Source of the DNA: Streptomyces seoulensis
GTDB taxonomy: Bacteria; Actinomycetota; Actinomycetes; Streptomycetales; Streptomycetaceae
Assembly (NCBI GenBank): GCA_013364255.1
Contig: CP054936.1
Coordinates: 2,014,853-2,078,852, forward strand
Reading direction: 5' to 3'
DNA: 64,000 nt
The notes under the pieces were generated by a model, which ran no database searches, was not told the origin of the DNA, and saw only the letters and a list, made by a program, of their open reading frames with translations. Positions within the stretch are counted from its first letter, which is position 1, and each line of letters starts with the position of its first letter. Positions 8,506 to 16,463 of this stretch are shown here, one piece after another. A program made the translations under genes and the position numbers.

Positions 8506-9473
8506 GGAAGACGGCACTGACGGGTGCGGCCGTACTGGTCGCCCTGGCGCTGTCGGCGCTGACCGGCTGCTCCGGCGCCGACCGCGGCGGGGGCGCGCAC
8601 CGGCCGTCCGGCACGGGCGGCACACGTGATCCGGGCGGCTCGCACGGCTCGGAGGGCACGGCGTCGGGCTCCGCGCGGCCCTCGGCGCCCGGCTCCTCGT
8701 CCCCGCCCGCGACCGGCCGCCCCGCCCCCTCCGCCGCCTCCGGCTCCGCCACCGCCTCCGGCGGCCCCCGCACGGCCCGGTGGCGCCCGCGTCCGGGGCT
8801 GGCCTGGCAGTGGCAGCTGGACGGCAGGGTGGACCCGTCCGCCGACGTGCCCGTCTACGACATCGACGGCTTCGAGAACTCCGCGGCGGACGTGGCCCGG
8901 CTGCACCGCGCGGGCCGCAAGGTGATCTGCTACGTCAACGTCGGCTCCTGGGAGGACTTCCGGCCCGACAAGGACGCCTTCCCGCGCTCGGTGCTCGGCG
9001 CGGCCAACGGCTGGAAGGGCGAGCGCTGGCTCGACATCCGCCGCGTCGACGTGCTGCGGCCGCTCATGGAGCGGCGGTTCGACATGTGCCGGGACAAGGG
9101 GTTCGACGCGGTGGAGCCCGACCTGGTGGAGGGCTACGGCAACCACACCGGCTTCCCGCTCACCGCCAGCGACCAGCTCCGCTACAACCGGATGATCGCC
9201 GCGATCGCGCACGAGCGGGGCCTGTCGGTGGGGCTGAAGAACGACCTGCCGCAGATCCCGCAGCTGGTGGGCGACTTCGACTTCGCCGTCAACGAGGAGT
9301 GCGCGCAGTACGGCGAGTGCGCGCGGCTCACCCCGTTCGTGGCGGCCGGCAAGGCGGTCTTCCACGTCGAGTACGCGGAGCCGACCAGCAGCTTCTGCGC
9401 CGAGTCCCGGCGGCTGCGGCTGTCGTCGATGCGCAAGAAGCCGGAACTCGGGGTGTGGCGCAAGGCGTGCTGA
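8502..9473 (+). CDS. GH114 endo-alpha-1,4-polygalactosaminidase lipoprotein
   Basis: A 323-residue secreted lipoprotein. Residues 1-24 form a lipoprotein signal ending at LTGC, followed by a 70-residue Ser/Pro/Gly-rich linker. A TIM-barrel then shows GH114 motifs: YDIDGFENS, ICYVNVGSWEDFRP, FDAVEPDLVEGY, GLKND and NEECAQYGEC. Family members such as Ega3 cleave alpha-1,4-linked galactosamine in deacetylated galactosaminogalactan or Pel. ATG 8502 overlaps the preceding stop. With the GH135-like enzyme and the Agd3-like deacetylase this completes the set of modifying enzymes known from GAG/Pel pathways. The four Cys in the C-terminal third suggest disulfides outside the membrane. Confidence 0.85.
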   Translation: MRKTALTGAAVLVALALSALTGCSGADRGGGAHRPSGTGGTRDPGGSHGSEGTASGSARPSAPGSSSPPATGRPAPSAASGSATASGGPRTARWRPRPGLAWQWQLDGRVDPSADVPVYDIDGFENSAADVARLHRAGRKVICYVNVGSWEDFRPDKDAFPRSVLGAANGWKGERWLDIRRVDVLRPLMERRFDMCRDKGFDAVEPDLVEGYGNHTGFPLTASDQLRYNRMIAAIAHERGLSVGLKNDLPQIPQLVGDFDFAVNEECAQYGECARLTPFVAAGKAVFHVEYAEPTSSFCAESRRLRLSSMRKKPELGVWRKAC

Positions 9474-9488
9474 AGAGCCGTGGGGGCG

Positions 9489-10709
9489 TCAGCCGCGTCG
9501 CGGGCCGGCGGGCTGCCGCCCGAAGCGCACCGGCAGGCTCAGCGGCCCGCGGATCAGCAGTCCGGGCCGCCAGGTGATCGCCGCCGGATGGATGTCCAGG
9601 GCCAGGTCGGGGCAGCGCTCCAGCAGCGTCCGGACGGCGACGCGCGCCTCCAGGCGGGCCAGCGGCGCGCCCAGGCAGTAGTGGATGCCGTGGCCGAAGG
9701 CGATGTGGCCGCGGGCGTCCCGGCGGATGTCGAACCGGTCGGGTTCGGGGAAGCGCGCGGGGTCGCGGTCGGCGTCGGCGAGGGCGACGAGGACGAGTTC
9801 GCCGCCGCCCGGAACGGGGGTGCCGGCCAGGGTGAGCGGTTCGGTGGTGAAGCGGTAGGTGGGGGTCTCCACCGGGCCGTCGTAGCGCAGCATCTCCTCG
9901 ACCGCGCCGTCGATGAGCGAGAGGTCGGCGCGCAGGGCGGCCAGTTGCTCCGGGTGGGTGAGCAGGGCGAGGACGCCGTTGGAGATGAGGTTGACGGTGG
10001 TCTCGTGGCCGGCGACGAGCAGCAGCCAGGCCATGCCGACGAGTTCCTCGCGGGTGAGGCCGTCGCCGTCGTCGTCGGTGCCGTGGATCAGCCCGCTCAG
10101 GAGATCGTCGCCGGGGTTTCGGCGCTTGGCCGCGACCAGGTCCTCGATGTACCGCGCCATGGCGGCCGCCGCGCCGCGGCGCAGCTCCGGGTCGAGGGCG
10201 CCGGTGGCGTCGTTGGACCAGGTGCGGAAGGAGTCGCGGTCGAGGTCGGGGACGCCGAGGAGTTCGCAGATGACGGCGATGGGCAGCGGGAAGGACAGCG
10301 CCTCCACCAGGTCGGCGCGGCCGTCGGGCGCGGCGAGCATCGCGTCCAGGAGCGCGTCGGTGGTCTTCTGGACGCGCGGGGCGAGTTCCTCCACCCGGCG
10401 CGGGGTGAACTCGCGCGAGACCAGCCTGCGCAGCCGGGTGTGCTCGGGCGGGTCGGCGATGAGCATGTGGGGGCCGGAGGCGACCGAGCCCAGCGGCAGC
10501 GCGGGGGACGCCTTGCTCCAGTCCTTGGTGAGCCGGGGGTCGGCGAGTGCGGCGCGGCCGGCCTCGTGGCCGACGACGAGCCAGGCCTCGGCGCCGCCCT
10601 CGGGCATCCGGATACGGTGCACCGGGCCCTTGGCCCGCAGCCGCGCGTAGACCGGGTAGGGGTCGCGGGTGAAGGACTCGCCGAGCGCGGCGAGGTCGAC
10701 GATGCGCAC
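9489..10709 (-). CDS. Cytochrome P450
   Basis: A 406-residue soluble bacterial P450. The I-helix oxygen-binding motif is AGHETT, the K-helix ExxR is in EEMLRY, and the heme loop is FGHGIHYCLGAPLAR with the ligand Cys. The start is taken as GTG 10709 (VRIVDL...) because GAGGTGG lies just upstream; a GTG 15 bp further upstream has no good ribosome site. It converges with the GH114 gene (15 bp between stops). No ferredoxin is adjacent, so electrons would come from elsewhere, perhaps the ferredoxin/reductase pair at about 50 kb. The substrate is unknown. Confidence 0.92.
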   Translation of the reverse strand: MRIVDLAALGESFTRDPYPVYARLRAKGPVHRIRMPEGGAEAWLVVGHEAGRAALADPRLTKDWSKASPALPLGSVASGPHMLIADPPEHTRLRRLVSREFTPRRVEELAPRVQKTTDALLDAMLAAPDGRADLVEALSFPLPIAVICELLGVPDLDRDSFRTWSNDATGALDPELRRGAAAAMARYIEDLVAAKRRNPGDDLLSGLIHGTDDDGDGLTREELVGMAWLLLVAGHETTVNLISNGVLALLTHPEQLAALRADLSLIDGAVEEMLRYDGPVETPTYRFTTEPLTLAGTPVPGGGELVLVALADADRDPARFPEPDRFDIRRDARGHIAFGHGIHYCLGAPLARLEARVAVRTLLERCPDLALDIHPAAITWRPGLLIRGPLSLPVRFGRQPAGPRRG

Positions 10710-10885
10710 GGGCTGCCACCTCACTGATCGGGACCGGGTCCGGTCGGCGCGCCACGGAGCGCTTCGGCGCCCGACCGCCCGTCGACTCTAGCCCGAACCG
10801 CCGTGCGCCGGACCGGGTTTGCCGCGGTCGTCGCGCCGCACCCGGTCCATCGGGGACGGGGTGCGGGCGGGCGGCCGGGGGCCGG

Positions 10886-11809
10886 TCACGGGGTGCGCAG
10901 CCGGGCCTCCACCCGGTCGTCGACGACGCGGGTGTCGAAGGCGGGCTGGGGCGCGGTGGCCGGGCCCTGGACGTTCCAGCCGTCGGAGAGGCGGAAGACG
11001 CTGCCGTGCCAGGGGCAGCGCAGGCACCCTTCCTCGACGGCGCCCTCGGAGAGGGGGCCCGCCATGTGGCTGCACCGTTCGGCGAGGACGTACACCGTCC
11101 GGGGGCCCTGGCGGACCACGACGACGGCGATGCCGTCGATCTCGCGCCGCACGGGAGTGCCGTCGGGCAGGTCGGCGAGTTCGGCGACCGGGTGCCAGCC
11201 CGGGGAGACCAGGTGCGGCACGTGTTCGGCGTGGTTGGCGCCGGAGGCCTGCCGGTAGGCCAGGTGGCCGCCGAGCGCGCCGCCCGCGGCGACCGCGCCG
11301 AGTCCGGCGAGGCCGAGCAGCTTGCCGCGGGCCTCCCGGCCGCGCAGCCGCGCGGTGAGCGAGCCGGTGTACAGGGCGAGGGCGGTCATGTTGGCGACGG
11401 CGTGGACGGCGCCGACGCGCATCTGCTGGGGGTGCAGCTCGGCCCAGTCGACCAGGCCGGAGACGGCGGCCGGTGTGGCGGTGAGCAGTCCGGTGGCGAT
11501 CAGGGTGCGGACGGCGCGGCGCTGTCCCGGGACGAAGTCGAGGACGGCCGCCGACATCCAGCTGCCGATGGGCAGCTGCACCATGACGGGGTGGACGGGG
11601 TGGCCGAGCCACCGTCCGTGCAGGCCGTCGCGGAGCGGGCCCAGGGGCACGGCGTGGACGGCGTCGCGGATCCTGTCGAGCATCCGGTCGGCTCCGGAGA
11701 ACCGTTCGAGCCGGTCGACGGCGCGCAGGATGCGGCCGGGACCGGCTTCGTCGGGCAGGAGACGGCCTGCTGCGGCCGCGGCGCGGCGGGTGCGCGTGGT
11801 GTGTGTCAT
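10886..11809 (-). CDS. Rieske [2Fe-2S] protein fused to DUF2231 membrane domain
   Basis: A 307-residue protein. Residues about 75-200 hold four hydrophobic helices of the DUF2231 type (HPVHPVMVQLPIGSW). The C-terminal 100 residues are a Rieske domain with CSHM and CPWH, giving the two Cys and two His ligands for a [2Fe-2S] cluster. The combination suggests a membrane-anchored electron carrier facing the cytoplasm or cell surface. The start at 11809 gives MTHTTRTRR. It lies downstream of the methyltransferase gene on the same strand, with a G-rich repeat between. Partner and substrate are not evident. Confidence 0.85.
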   Translation of the reverse strand: MTHTTRTRRAAAAAGRLLPDEAGPGRILRAVDRLERFSGADRMLDRIRDAVHAVPLGPLRDGLHGRWLGHPVHPVMVQLPIGSWMSAAVLDFVPGQRRAVRTLIATGLLTATPAAVSGLVDWAELHPQQMRVGAVHAVANMTALALYTGSLTARLRGREARGKLLGLAGLGAVAAGGALGGHLAYRQASGANHAEHVPHLVSPGWHPVAELADLPDGTPVRREIDGIAVVVVRQGPRTVYVLAERCSHMAGPLSEGAVEEGCLRCPWHGSVFRLSDGWNVQGPATAPQPAFDTRVVDDRVEARLRTP

Positions 11810-11875
11810 GGGTGCCGAGTAGCCGCCCTGGGCGCGGGCAATCGGGGTACCGGCCGGGGCGCCGCGCCGGGTGGC

Positions 11876-11940
11876 CGGGGGTGCGGGGGCGCGGGGGCGC
11901 GGGGGCGCGGGGCGCGGGGCGCGGGGGTGCGCGCGCGGGG
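11876..11940. repeat. G-tract repeat (GGGGGCGC-like)
   Basis: A 65-bp stretch of G4-G5 runs separated by CGC or TGC lies between the methyltransferase stop and the Rieske gene start. It could form G-quadruplexes in the plus strand or act as a weak transcription barrier. It is low complexity, and no further function is visible. Confidence 0.8.
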
Positions 11941-12786
11941 TCAGGTCCGCGCCGCCGGCCGTTCGGCGGGCGCGTCCCGGCCGGGCGCGGTGCGCAGGGC
12001 GCTGAGGAATCCGGCGGTGGTGGCCCGCTGGGTGGGGCGTCCGTAGTCGGCGGCGACGGTGACGAGGTCGCTGATCCGCACGGACCAGCCGTGCCGGGCG
12101 AGCCACTCGTGGGTGCCGGGGCCGAGTCCGCCCTTCCACAGGTCGGTGAGGGGCGCGAGGGCGGCCTCGCGCGGAGTGGCGCGCACGTCCCTGCCCCGTT
12201 CGAGGAAGAGGCGGCTGCCGGCCGCGGAGAGGGCGCCCACGGTCGACAGCAGCTGTGCGGCCTGGTGCTCGGCGAGGTAGACCAGGAGTCCTTCGGCCAG
12301 CCACGCGGTCGGCCGGGCCGGGTCGAAGCCGGCCCGCAGCAGCAGGTCCGGCCAGTCGTCGCCGAGCAGGTCGGCGGCGACGGCGGTGCGCTCGCAGCGG
12401 GCCGCGGCCGTCTCCTGGGCGAGGACGCGTTCCTTGAACGCCAGCACGGGCGCGAAGTCCAGTTCGAACAGGCGGGTGCCGGGCTGCCAGTCCAGGCGGT
12501 AGGCGCGGGTGTCCAGCCCGGCGGCGAGCAGGACGACCTGGTCGCAGCCGGCCGCGAGGAGGCGGTCGTCGTAGAAGCGGGTGCGGATCACGCCCTGGAA
12601 GGCGAGGGCCCTGGCGAAGTCGCCGGTCCGGTCGGCCGGGGGCCGGGGCGTCCCGGAGGCGGTGACGAAGGCCGCGGCGTAGGGGTCCCGGAAGAGCGGC
12701 TCGGGCCGGGCGGTCTCGACGGCCCTGACCAGGGCCACGGACAGGGCGGTGCGCGAGACCGCGCTCAGGGGCTCGGATGTCGTCAT
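11941..12786 (-). CDS. SAM-dependent methyltransferase (LCMT-like family)
   Basis: A 281-residue protein of the leucine-carboxyl-methyltransferase-like family common in actinomycetes. The N-terminus has the family pattern SRTALSVALVRAVE...LFRDPYAAAF; the SAM site is VVLLAAGLDTRAYRL, followed by LFELDF. Further motifs are WLAEGLLVYL and RLFLERG. Such enzymes methylate carboxyl or hydroxyl groups of small molecules and are often encoded in secondary-metabolite regions, but no substrate can be read here. The gene starts 58 bp from the spore photoproduct lyase family gene stop on the same strand. Confidence 0.85.
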   Translation of the reverse strand: MTTSEPLSAVSRTALSVALVRAVETARPEPLFRDPYAAAFVTASGTPRPPADRTGDFARALAFQGVIRTRFYDDRLLAAGCDQVVLLAAGLDTRAYRLDWQPGTRLFELDFAPVLAFKERVLAQETAAARCERTAVAADLLGDDWPDLLLRAGFDPARPTAWLAEGLLVYLAEHQAAQLLSTVGALSAAGSRLFLERGRDVRATPREAALAPLTDLWKGGLGPGTHEWLARHGWSVRISDLVTVAADYGRPTQRATTAGFLSALRTAPGRDAPAERPAART

Positions 12787-12844
12787 GCCCCGGAAGCTAC
12801 CTCCGCGCCGTACGGCCGCGTTCCGCGGCCCCCGGACGCGGCGG

Positions 12845-14089
12845 TCAGAAGGCGTAGCGCAGGGTGAGCCAGGGGGCGTGCGCCGCGATCAGCTCGCGCA
12901 GCCGCTGTACGGCCGGGCCCTTCACGCCGGTGCGGTAGCGGACGTTGGTGTCGCCGTTCTGCGACCGTTTGGCCTGCTGGAGATCGGGGCGCCACAGCAG
13001 GTCCTCGGCCCGCGGGTGCCAGCCGAGGTTGACCTCGTGCAGCTCGCGGTTGTGGGTGAGCAGGATGACCTCGGCGGCGGCCTGCGCCTTCACGGCCGGC
13101 GGCAGCACGTCGTCGAGGTGGCGCAGCAGCTCGGCCCAGTCCGCCTCCCAGCCGGGCCGGAGGACGACCGGCGACAGGTTGAAGTGCACCTCGTACCCGG
13201 CCTCCAGGAAGTCCTCCGCGGCGGCGATCCGCTCGGCGACCGGGCTGCACCGGATGTCCAGCAGCCGGGAGTCCCGCGGCGGCATGACCGAGAAGCGGAC
13301 GCGGGTGCGCCCCCGGGGATCGAGGCCGAGCAGGTCGCGGTTGACGAACTTGGTGGCGAAGCTGGCCTTGGCGGTCGGCCAGGAGCGGAAGGCGCGGATC
13401 AGATCGGCGGTGTTGTCGCAGATCAGCGCGTCGACGGAGCAGTCGCCGTTCTCGCCGACGTCGTAGACCCAGGCGCTGGGGTCGCACTGGTTGGGCTCGG
13501 GCTTCACGCCCTGGCCGGCGACGTGGCGTCCGAGGTGGGCGATGATCGCGTCGATGTTGGTGAAGACGGTGATCGGGTTGGCGTAGCCCTTGCGGCGCGG
13601 CACGTAGCAGTAGGCGCAGGCCATGGCGCAGCCGTTGGAGGCGCCGGGGGCGATCCAGTCGGCGGAGCGGCCGTTGGGCCGGGTGGTGAGCGTCTTGCGG
13701 ACGCCCAGGACCAGGGTCTCGGTCTTCACCCGCACCCAGCGCTCGACGTTGCCCTCGTTGCCGTGCAGGTGCGGGACGCGCCAGTGGGAGTCGACCTCGA
13801 TCAGGCGGGCGTGCGGGAAGCGCGCCAGGATCTGCCGGCCGCGCGGCGAGGCCGCCGCCGCCGGCTCGGCGTGGATCTCGCGCACGTCCAGCAGACGGGC
13901 GGCCTCGGGGGACGGGGCCGCGGGCGCCGGGGCGCGGTCGGACCGGGCCCGTGCGGGCCCCGGGGCGGGCTCGCCCGCGGTCTCGGGGGACGGGTCGCCC
14001 GCGGTCTCGGCGTACAGGTCGCCGAGCGGGAAGAGGCTCTCCTGCCGCGAGAGCCGCGGGCCGGGTCCGGCCTGGTGCGAGGGGGGCAT
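12845..14089 (-). CDS. Spore photoproduct lyase family radical SAM protein
   Basis: A 414-residue protein. The radical SAM cluster motif CxxxCxxC appears as CAMACAYCY near residue 155, in the SPL-type context ASNGCAMACAYCYVPRRKGYANPITVF (quoted in part: NGCAMACAYCY). Later RFSVMPP and FNLSPVV match the partial TIM barrel. In Bacillus SPL repairs the thymine dimer photoproduct of spore DNA; the streptomycete members are longer, with a variable, Pro/Ala-rich N-terminus (here about 80 residues). DNA repair in spores is plausible but not shown for this subgroup. The true start could be internal because of the low-complexity N-terminus. Confidence 0.82.
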   Translation of the reverse strand: MPPSHQAGPGPRLSRQESLFPLGDLYAETAGDPSPETAGEPAPGPARARSDRAPAPAAPSPEAARLLDVREIHAEPAAAASPRGRQILARFPHARLIEVDSHWRVPHLHGNEGNVERWVRVKTETLVLGVRKTLTTRPNGRSADWIAPGASNGCAMACAYCYVPRRKGYANPITVFTNIDAIIAHLGRHVAGQGVKPEPNQCDPSAWVYDVGENGDCSVDALICDNTADLIRAFRSWPTAKASFATKFVNRDLLGLDPRGRTRVRFSVMPPRDSRLLDIRCSPVAERIAAAEDFLEAGYEVHFNLSPVVLRPGWEADWAELLRHLDDVLPPAVKAQAAAEVILLTHNRELHEVNLGWHPRAEDLLWRPDLQQAKRSQNGDTNVRYRTGVKGPAVQRLRELIAAHAPWLTLRYAF

Positions 14090-14160
14090 ACGCGTTCCGG
14101 TGGGTGGTCAGGTGCGGCGGGCGCTTCCATTGTCCCTCGTGTCCCCCGCCGGAACCGTCG

Positions 14161-14391
14161 CTACTTCTTGCGCTTGAGGGCGGACGGCTTGTGCACGGCC
14201 GAGCGGCCGGACTTGTCGCTGCGCACCTCGTACTGGGGTTCGTCGGACGACGCGTCCACGGTGCGGCCCGCGGCCTGCGTCCGATCGGTGATCTCGCGCC
14301 GCACCGTCCCCGTGGTCTCACTGCCGTGCGTGCGCCAGGCGACCTTGTCGCCCTTGGCCGGCCGCTTCTTCCCTGAGGTGTCCTTCGCCAT
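14161..14391 (-). CDS. DUF2945 (TUDOR-like) small basic protein
   Basis: A 76-residue basic protein starting MAKDTSGKKRPAKGDKVAW. The core KGDKVAWRTHGSETTGTV and the ending PSALKRKK match the DUF2945 / hypervirulence-associated TUDOR domain family, small beta-barrels of unknown bacterial function. GGAG lies just upstream of the ATG. It is transcribed toward the radical SAM gene with a 71-bp gap, possibly as one unit. Confidence 0.8.
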   Translation of the reverse strand: MAKDTSGKKRPAKGDKVAWRTHGSETTGTVRREITDRTQAAGRTVDASSDEPQYEVRSDKSGRSAVHKPSALKRKK

Positions 14392-14508
14392 GGGAGTGCT
14401 CCTTCCGGACACGCCCGGAGCGTGTCCGCGTCCCACCCTGCTCGCTCCGGGCGCGCCCCGCACATCGAGGCGGCTCCGCCGGGCCGCCCTGCCGGGACGG
14501 GGCGGCGC

Positions 14509-15396
14509 TCACGGCACGAGCATCCGGTCCTGTTCGGTGGCCGGCTCCCCGCCGTGCCACGGCAGGGGCTTGCCGAAGCGGACCAGTTCGCCGTACAGGG
14601 CCGGGTCGGCGCCCTCGGCGAACACCACGTCGAGCACCGCCTCGGCGGCCGCGGCGGGCGTCTGGGCCCCGCTGTAGTCGCCGAACCAGGGCCGGGAGGC
14701 GCGGGTGTCGACCATGCCCGGGCAGACGGCGGCGATCAGGGTGCCGGAGGCGAGGTCGTGCTCGCGGCGCTCGGCGGCGACCGCGCGCACCGCGGCGACC
14801 TGGGCCACCTTCGAGGGCACGTTCACCCACAGCGGCCAGCCCGCCTCCTGGGCGGTGCCGGAGTGGACGGCGCTGCGCCAGGACTCGACGGCGTACTCGA
14901 CCTGGTCGAGGCTCGCTCCGTCGAACAGCGGGCGCAGCCGGGGGTCGAGGCGGCCGAGCGTGCCCAGGCTGCTGGCCACGACGAGCAGCCGGCCGCCGGG
15001 CTTGAGCACCGGGCCGAAGGAGCGCAGTACGGCGTGGGTGGCGCCGTTGGCGACGTCGATGAACGCGTCGGCCTGGGCGGCCTGCGACCGGTCGGGGTGC
15101 AGCGGGGCGACGGCGTTGGAGATCACCACGTCCACCCCGCCGTGCCGCTCGCCGAGTTCCGCGGCGAGGGCGGCGAGGGCGCCGGCGTCGGTGACGTCCA
15201 GGACCCGCCCCTCCACGCGGCCGCGGGTGGCGGGGGCTTCGGCGATCTCGCGGGCGGCGTCCGCGACGCGGCCGGCGTCGCGGCCGGTGAGCAGGACCAG
15301 GTCGTCCGGTCCCAGCCGGGCGGCCAGTCCCTCGACCAGGGCCCGGCCCAGTCCCTGGTTGGCTCCGGTGACCAGCGCGATGCGTGAGGTGTTCAT
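14509..15396 (-). CDS. Short-chain dehydrogenase/reductase
   Basis: A 295-residue classical SDR. The cofactor motif TGANQGLGRA is followed by NAVAP (NAG equivalent), a catalytic Ser in VASSLG, and YxxxK replaced by VPSKVAQ, so the usual Tyr is Val. The start is taken as ATG 15396 (MNTSRIALVTG) rather than the further upstream ATG, since the Rossmann fold begins at once. It is divergent from a LysR regulator across 71 bp, the standard arrangement for a regulator controlling its neighbour. The missing Tyr makes it either inactive or a variant; the substrate is unknown. Confidence 0.85.
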   Translation of the reverse strand: MNTSRIALVTGANQGLGRALVEGLAARLGPDDLVLLTGRDAGRVADAAREIAEAPATRGRVEGRVLDVTDAGALAALAAELGERHGGVDVVISNAVAPLHPDRSQAAQADAFIDVANGATHAVLRSFGPVLKPGGRLLVVASSLGTLGRLDPRLRPLFDGASLDQVEYAVESWRSAVHSGTAQEAGWPLWVNVPSKVAQVAAVRAVAAERREHDLASGTLIAAVCPGMVDTRASRPWFGDYSGAQTPAAAAEAVLDVVFAEGADPALYGELVRFGKPLPWHGGEPATEQDRMLVP

Positions 15397-15424
15397 GAAC
15401 TCCACGCTAGGCGGCGGCAGTTGA

Positions 15425-15446
15425 TGCGTCCAACGAGAGTCACGCA
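15425..15446. promoter_or_regulatory. Inverted repeat in SDR/LysR intergenic region
   Basis: TGCGT at 15425-15429 and ACGCA at 15442-15446 form a dyad with 12-bp spacing; TGCGT recurs close to the lysR start. Position between the divergent genes and LysR-like spacing suggest an autoregulatory site. Confidence 0.45.
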
Positions 15447-15467
15447 CGGCTAGTATGCGTCATCGTC

Positions 15468-16391
15468 ATGGACTTCACCGATGTGTCGCTGACCGCGCTG
15501 CGGGTCTTCCGCGCCGTCGCCGAGCGGGGCACCTTCACCGCGGCGGCCGCGTCGCTGGGCTACACCCAGTCGGCGGTCTCGCGGCAGATCGCGGCGATCG
15601 AGCGGGCGGCCGGCGCGGAGCTGCTCCTGCGGCGGCGCGAGGGGGTGCGGCTGACCTCCGCCGGCCGCGTCGTGCTGCGCCGGGCCACCGCCGTGCTCGA
15701 CGAGATCGACGCGGCCGCCCGGGAACTGTCCGGGCTGCCCGCCGAGGGCGGCACCGTGCGGGTGGGCTGGTACCCCAGCGCGGGCGCCGTCCTGATCCCC
15801 AGGGCACTGGCCGCGCTGCACCGCACGGACCCGGCCGTGCGGGTCGTCACCCGGGAGGGCACCACGCCCCAGCTGGTGCGGGCCCTTCGGGCGGGCAGCC
15901 TGGACCTGGCGGTGCTGGCGTCGGGGCCGCCGTTCCGCCCCCCGGACGCCGAATCGCCCGCGCTGGCGGTGCGCACGCTCACCGAGCGCGCCCTGTGCCT
16001 GGCGGTGCCGGCCGCCGATCCGCTGGCCCGCGGTGACTTCGTGGACGTCGCCGATCTGCGCGGGCGGCGCTGGATCGCCGCTCCGCCCTCCGACGAGGAC
16101 CGGCTGATGGGGGTGTGGCCGGGTCTCGACGAGCGGCCCGAGATCGCCCACACCGCCCGGGACTGGCTGGCCAAGCTGCACCTGGTGGCCGCCGGGGGTG
16201 GTCTGACCACGGTGCCCGCCGCGCTGGCCGCGGCCGCTCCCCCGGGCGTGCGCGTCCTGCCGGTGCGCGGCGGCCCGCAGGAGCAGCGGCGCGTGGTGCT
16301 GGCCCGGCTGCCGCACCCGCCGGCCGAGCCGGTGCTCCGCGTCGCCGCCGCCCTGCGCGCGGCGGCCCTGGAGAGCGGCGCGCCGTCGTAG
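15468..16391 (+). CDS. LysR-family transcriptional regulator
   Basis: A 307-residue regulator. Residues 1-65 are a winged helix-turn-helix of the LysR type (LTALRVFRAVAERGTFTAAAASLGYTQSAVSRQIAAIE, shown by AASLGYTQSAVSRQI). The rest is a periplasmic-binding-protein-like effector domain starting near residue 90 (GTVRVGWYPSAG). It most likely controls the divergent SDR gene and itself through the inverted repeat between them. The inducer is unknown. Confidence 0.92.
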   Translation: MDFTDVSLTALRVFRAVAERGTFTAAAASLGYTQSAVSRQIAAIERAAGAELLLRRREGVRLTSAGRVVLRRATAVLDEIDAAARELSGLPAEGGTVRVGWYPSAGAVLIPRALAALHRTDPAVRVVTREGTTPQLVRALRAGSLDLAVLASGPPFRPPDAESPALAVRTLTERALCLAVPAADPLARGDFVDVADLRGRRWIAAPPSDEDRLMGVWPGLDERPEIAHTARDWLAKLHLVAAGGGLTTVPAALAAAAPPGVRVLPVRGGPQEQRRVVLARLPHPPAEPVLRVAAALRAAALESGAPS

Positions 16392-16463
16392 GACGCGCGG
16401 GTGCGCGGCGGGGCGCGGGCCGCACGCGCCCGGCCGCCGACCGCCCGCTGTCGCGCGTACGGC

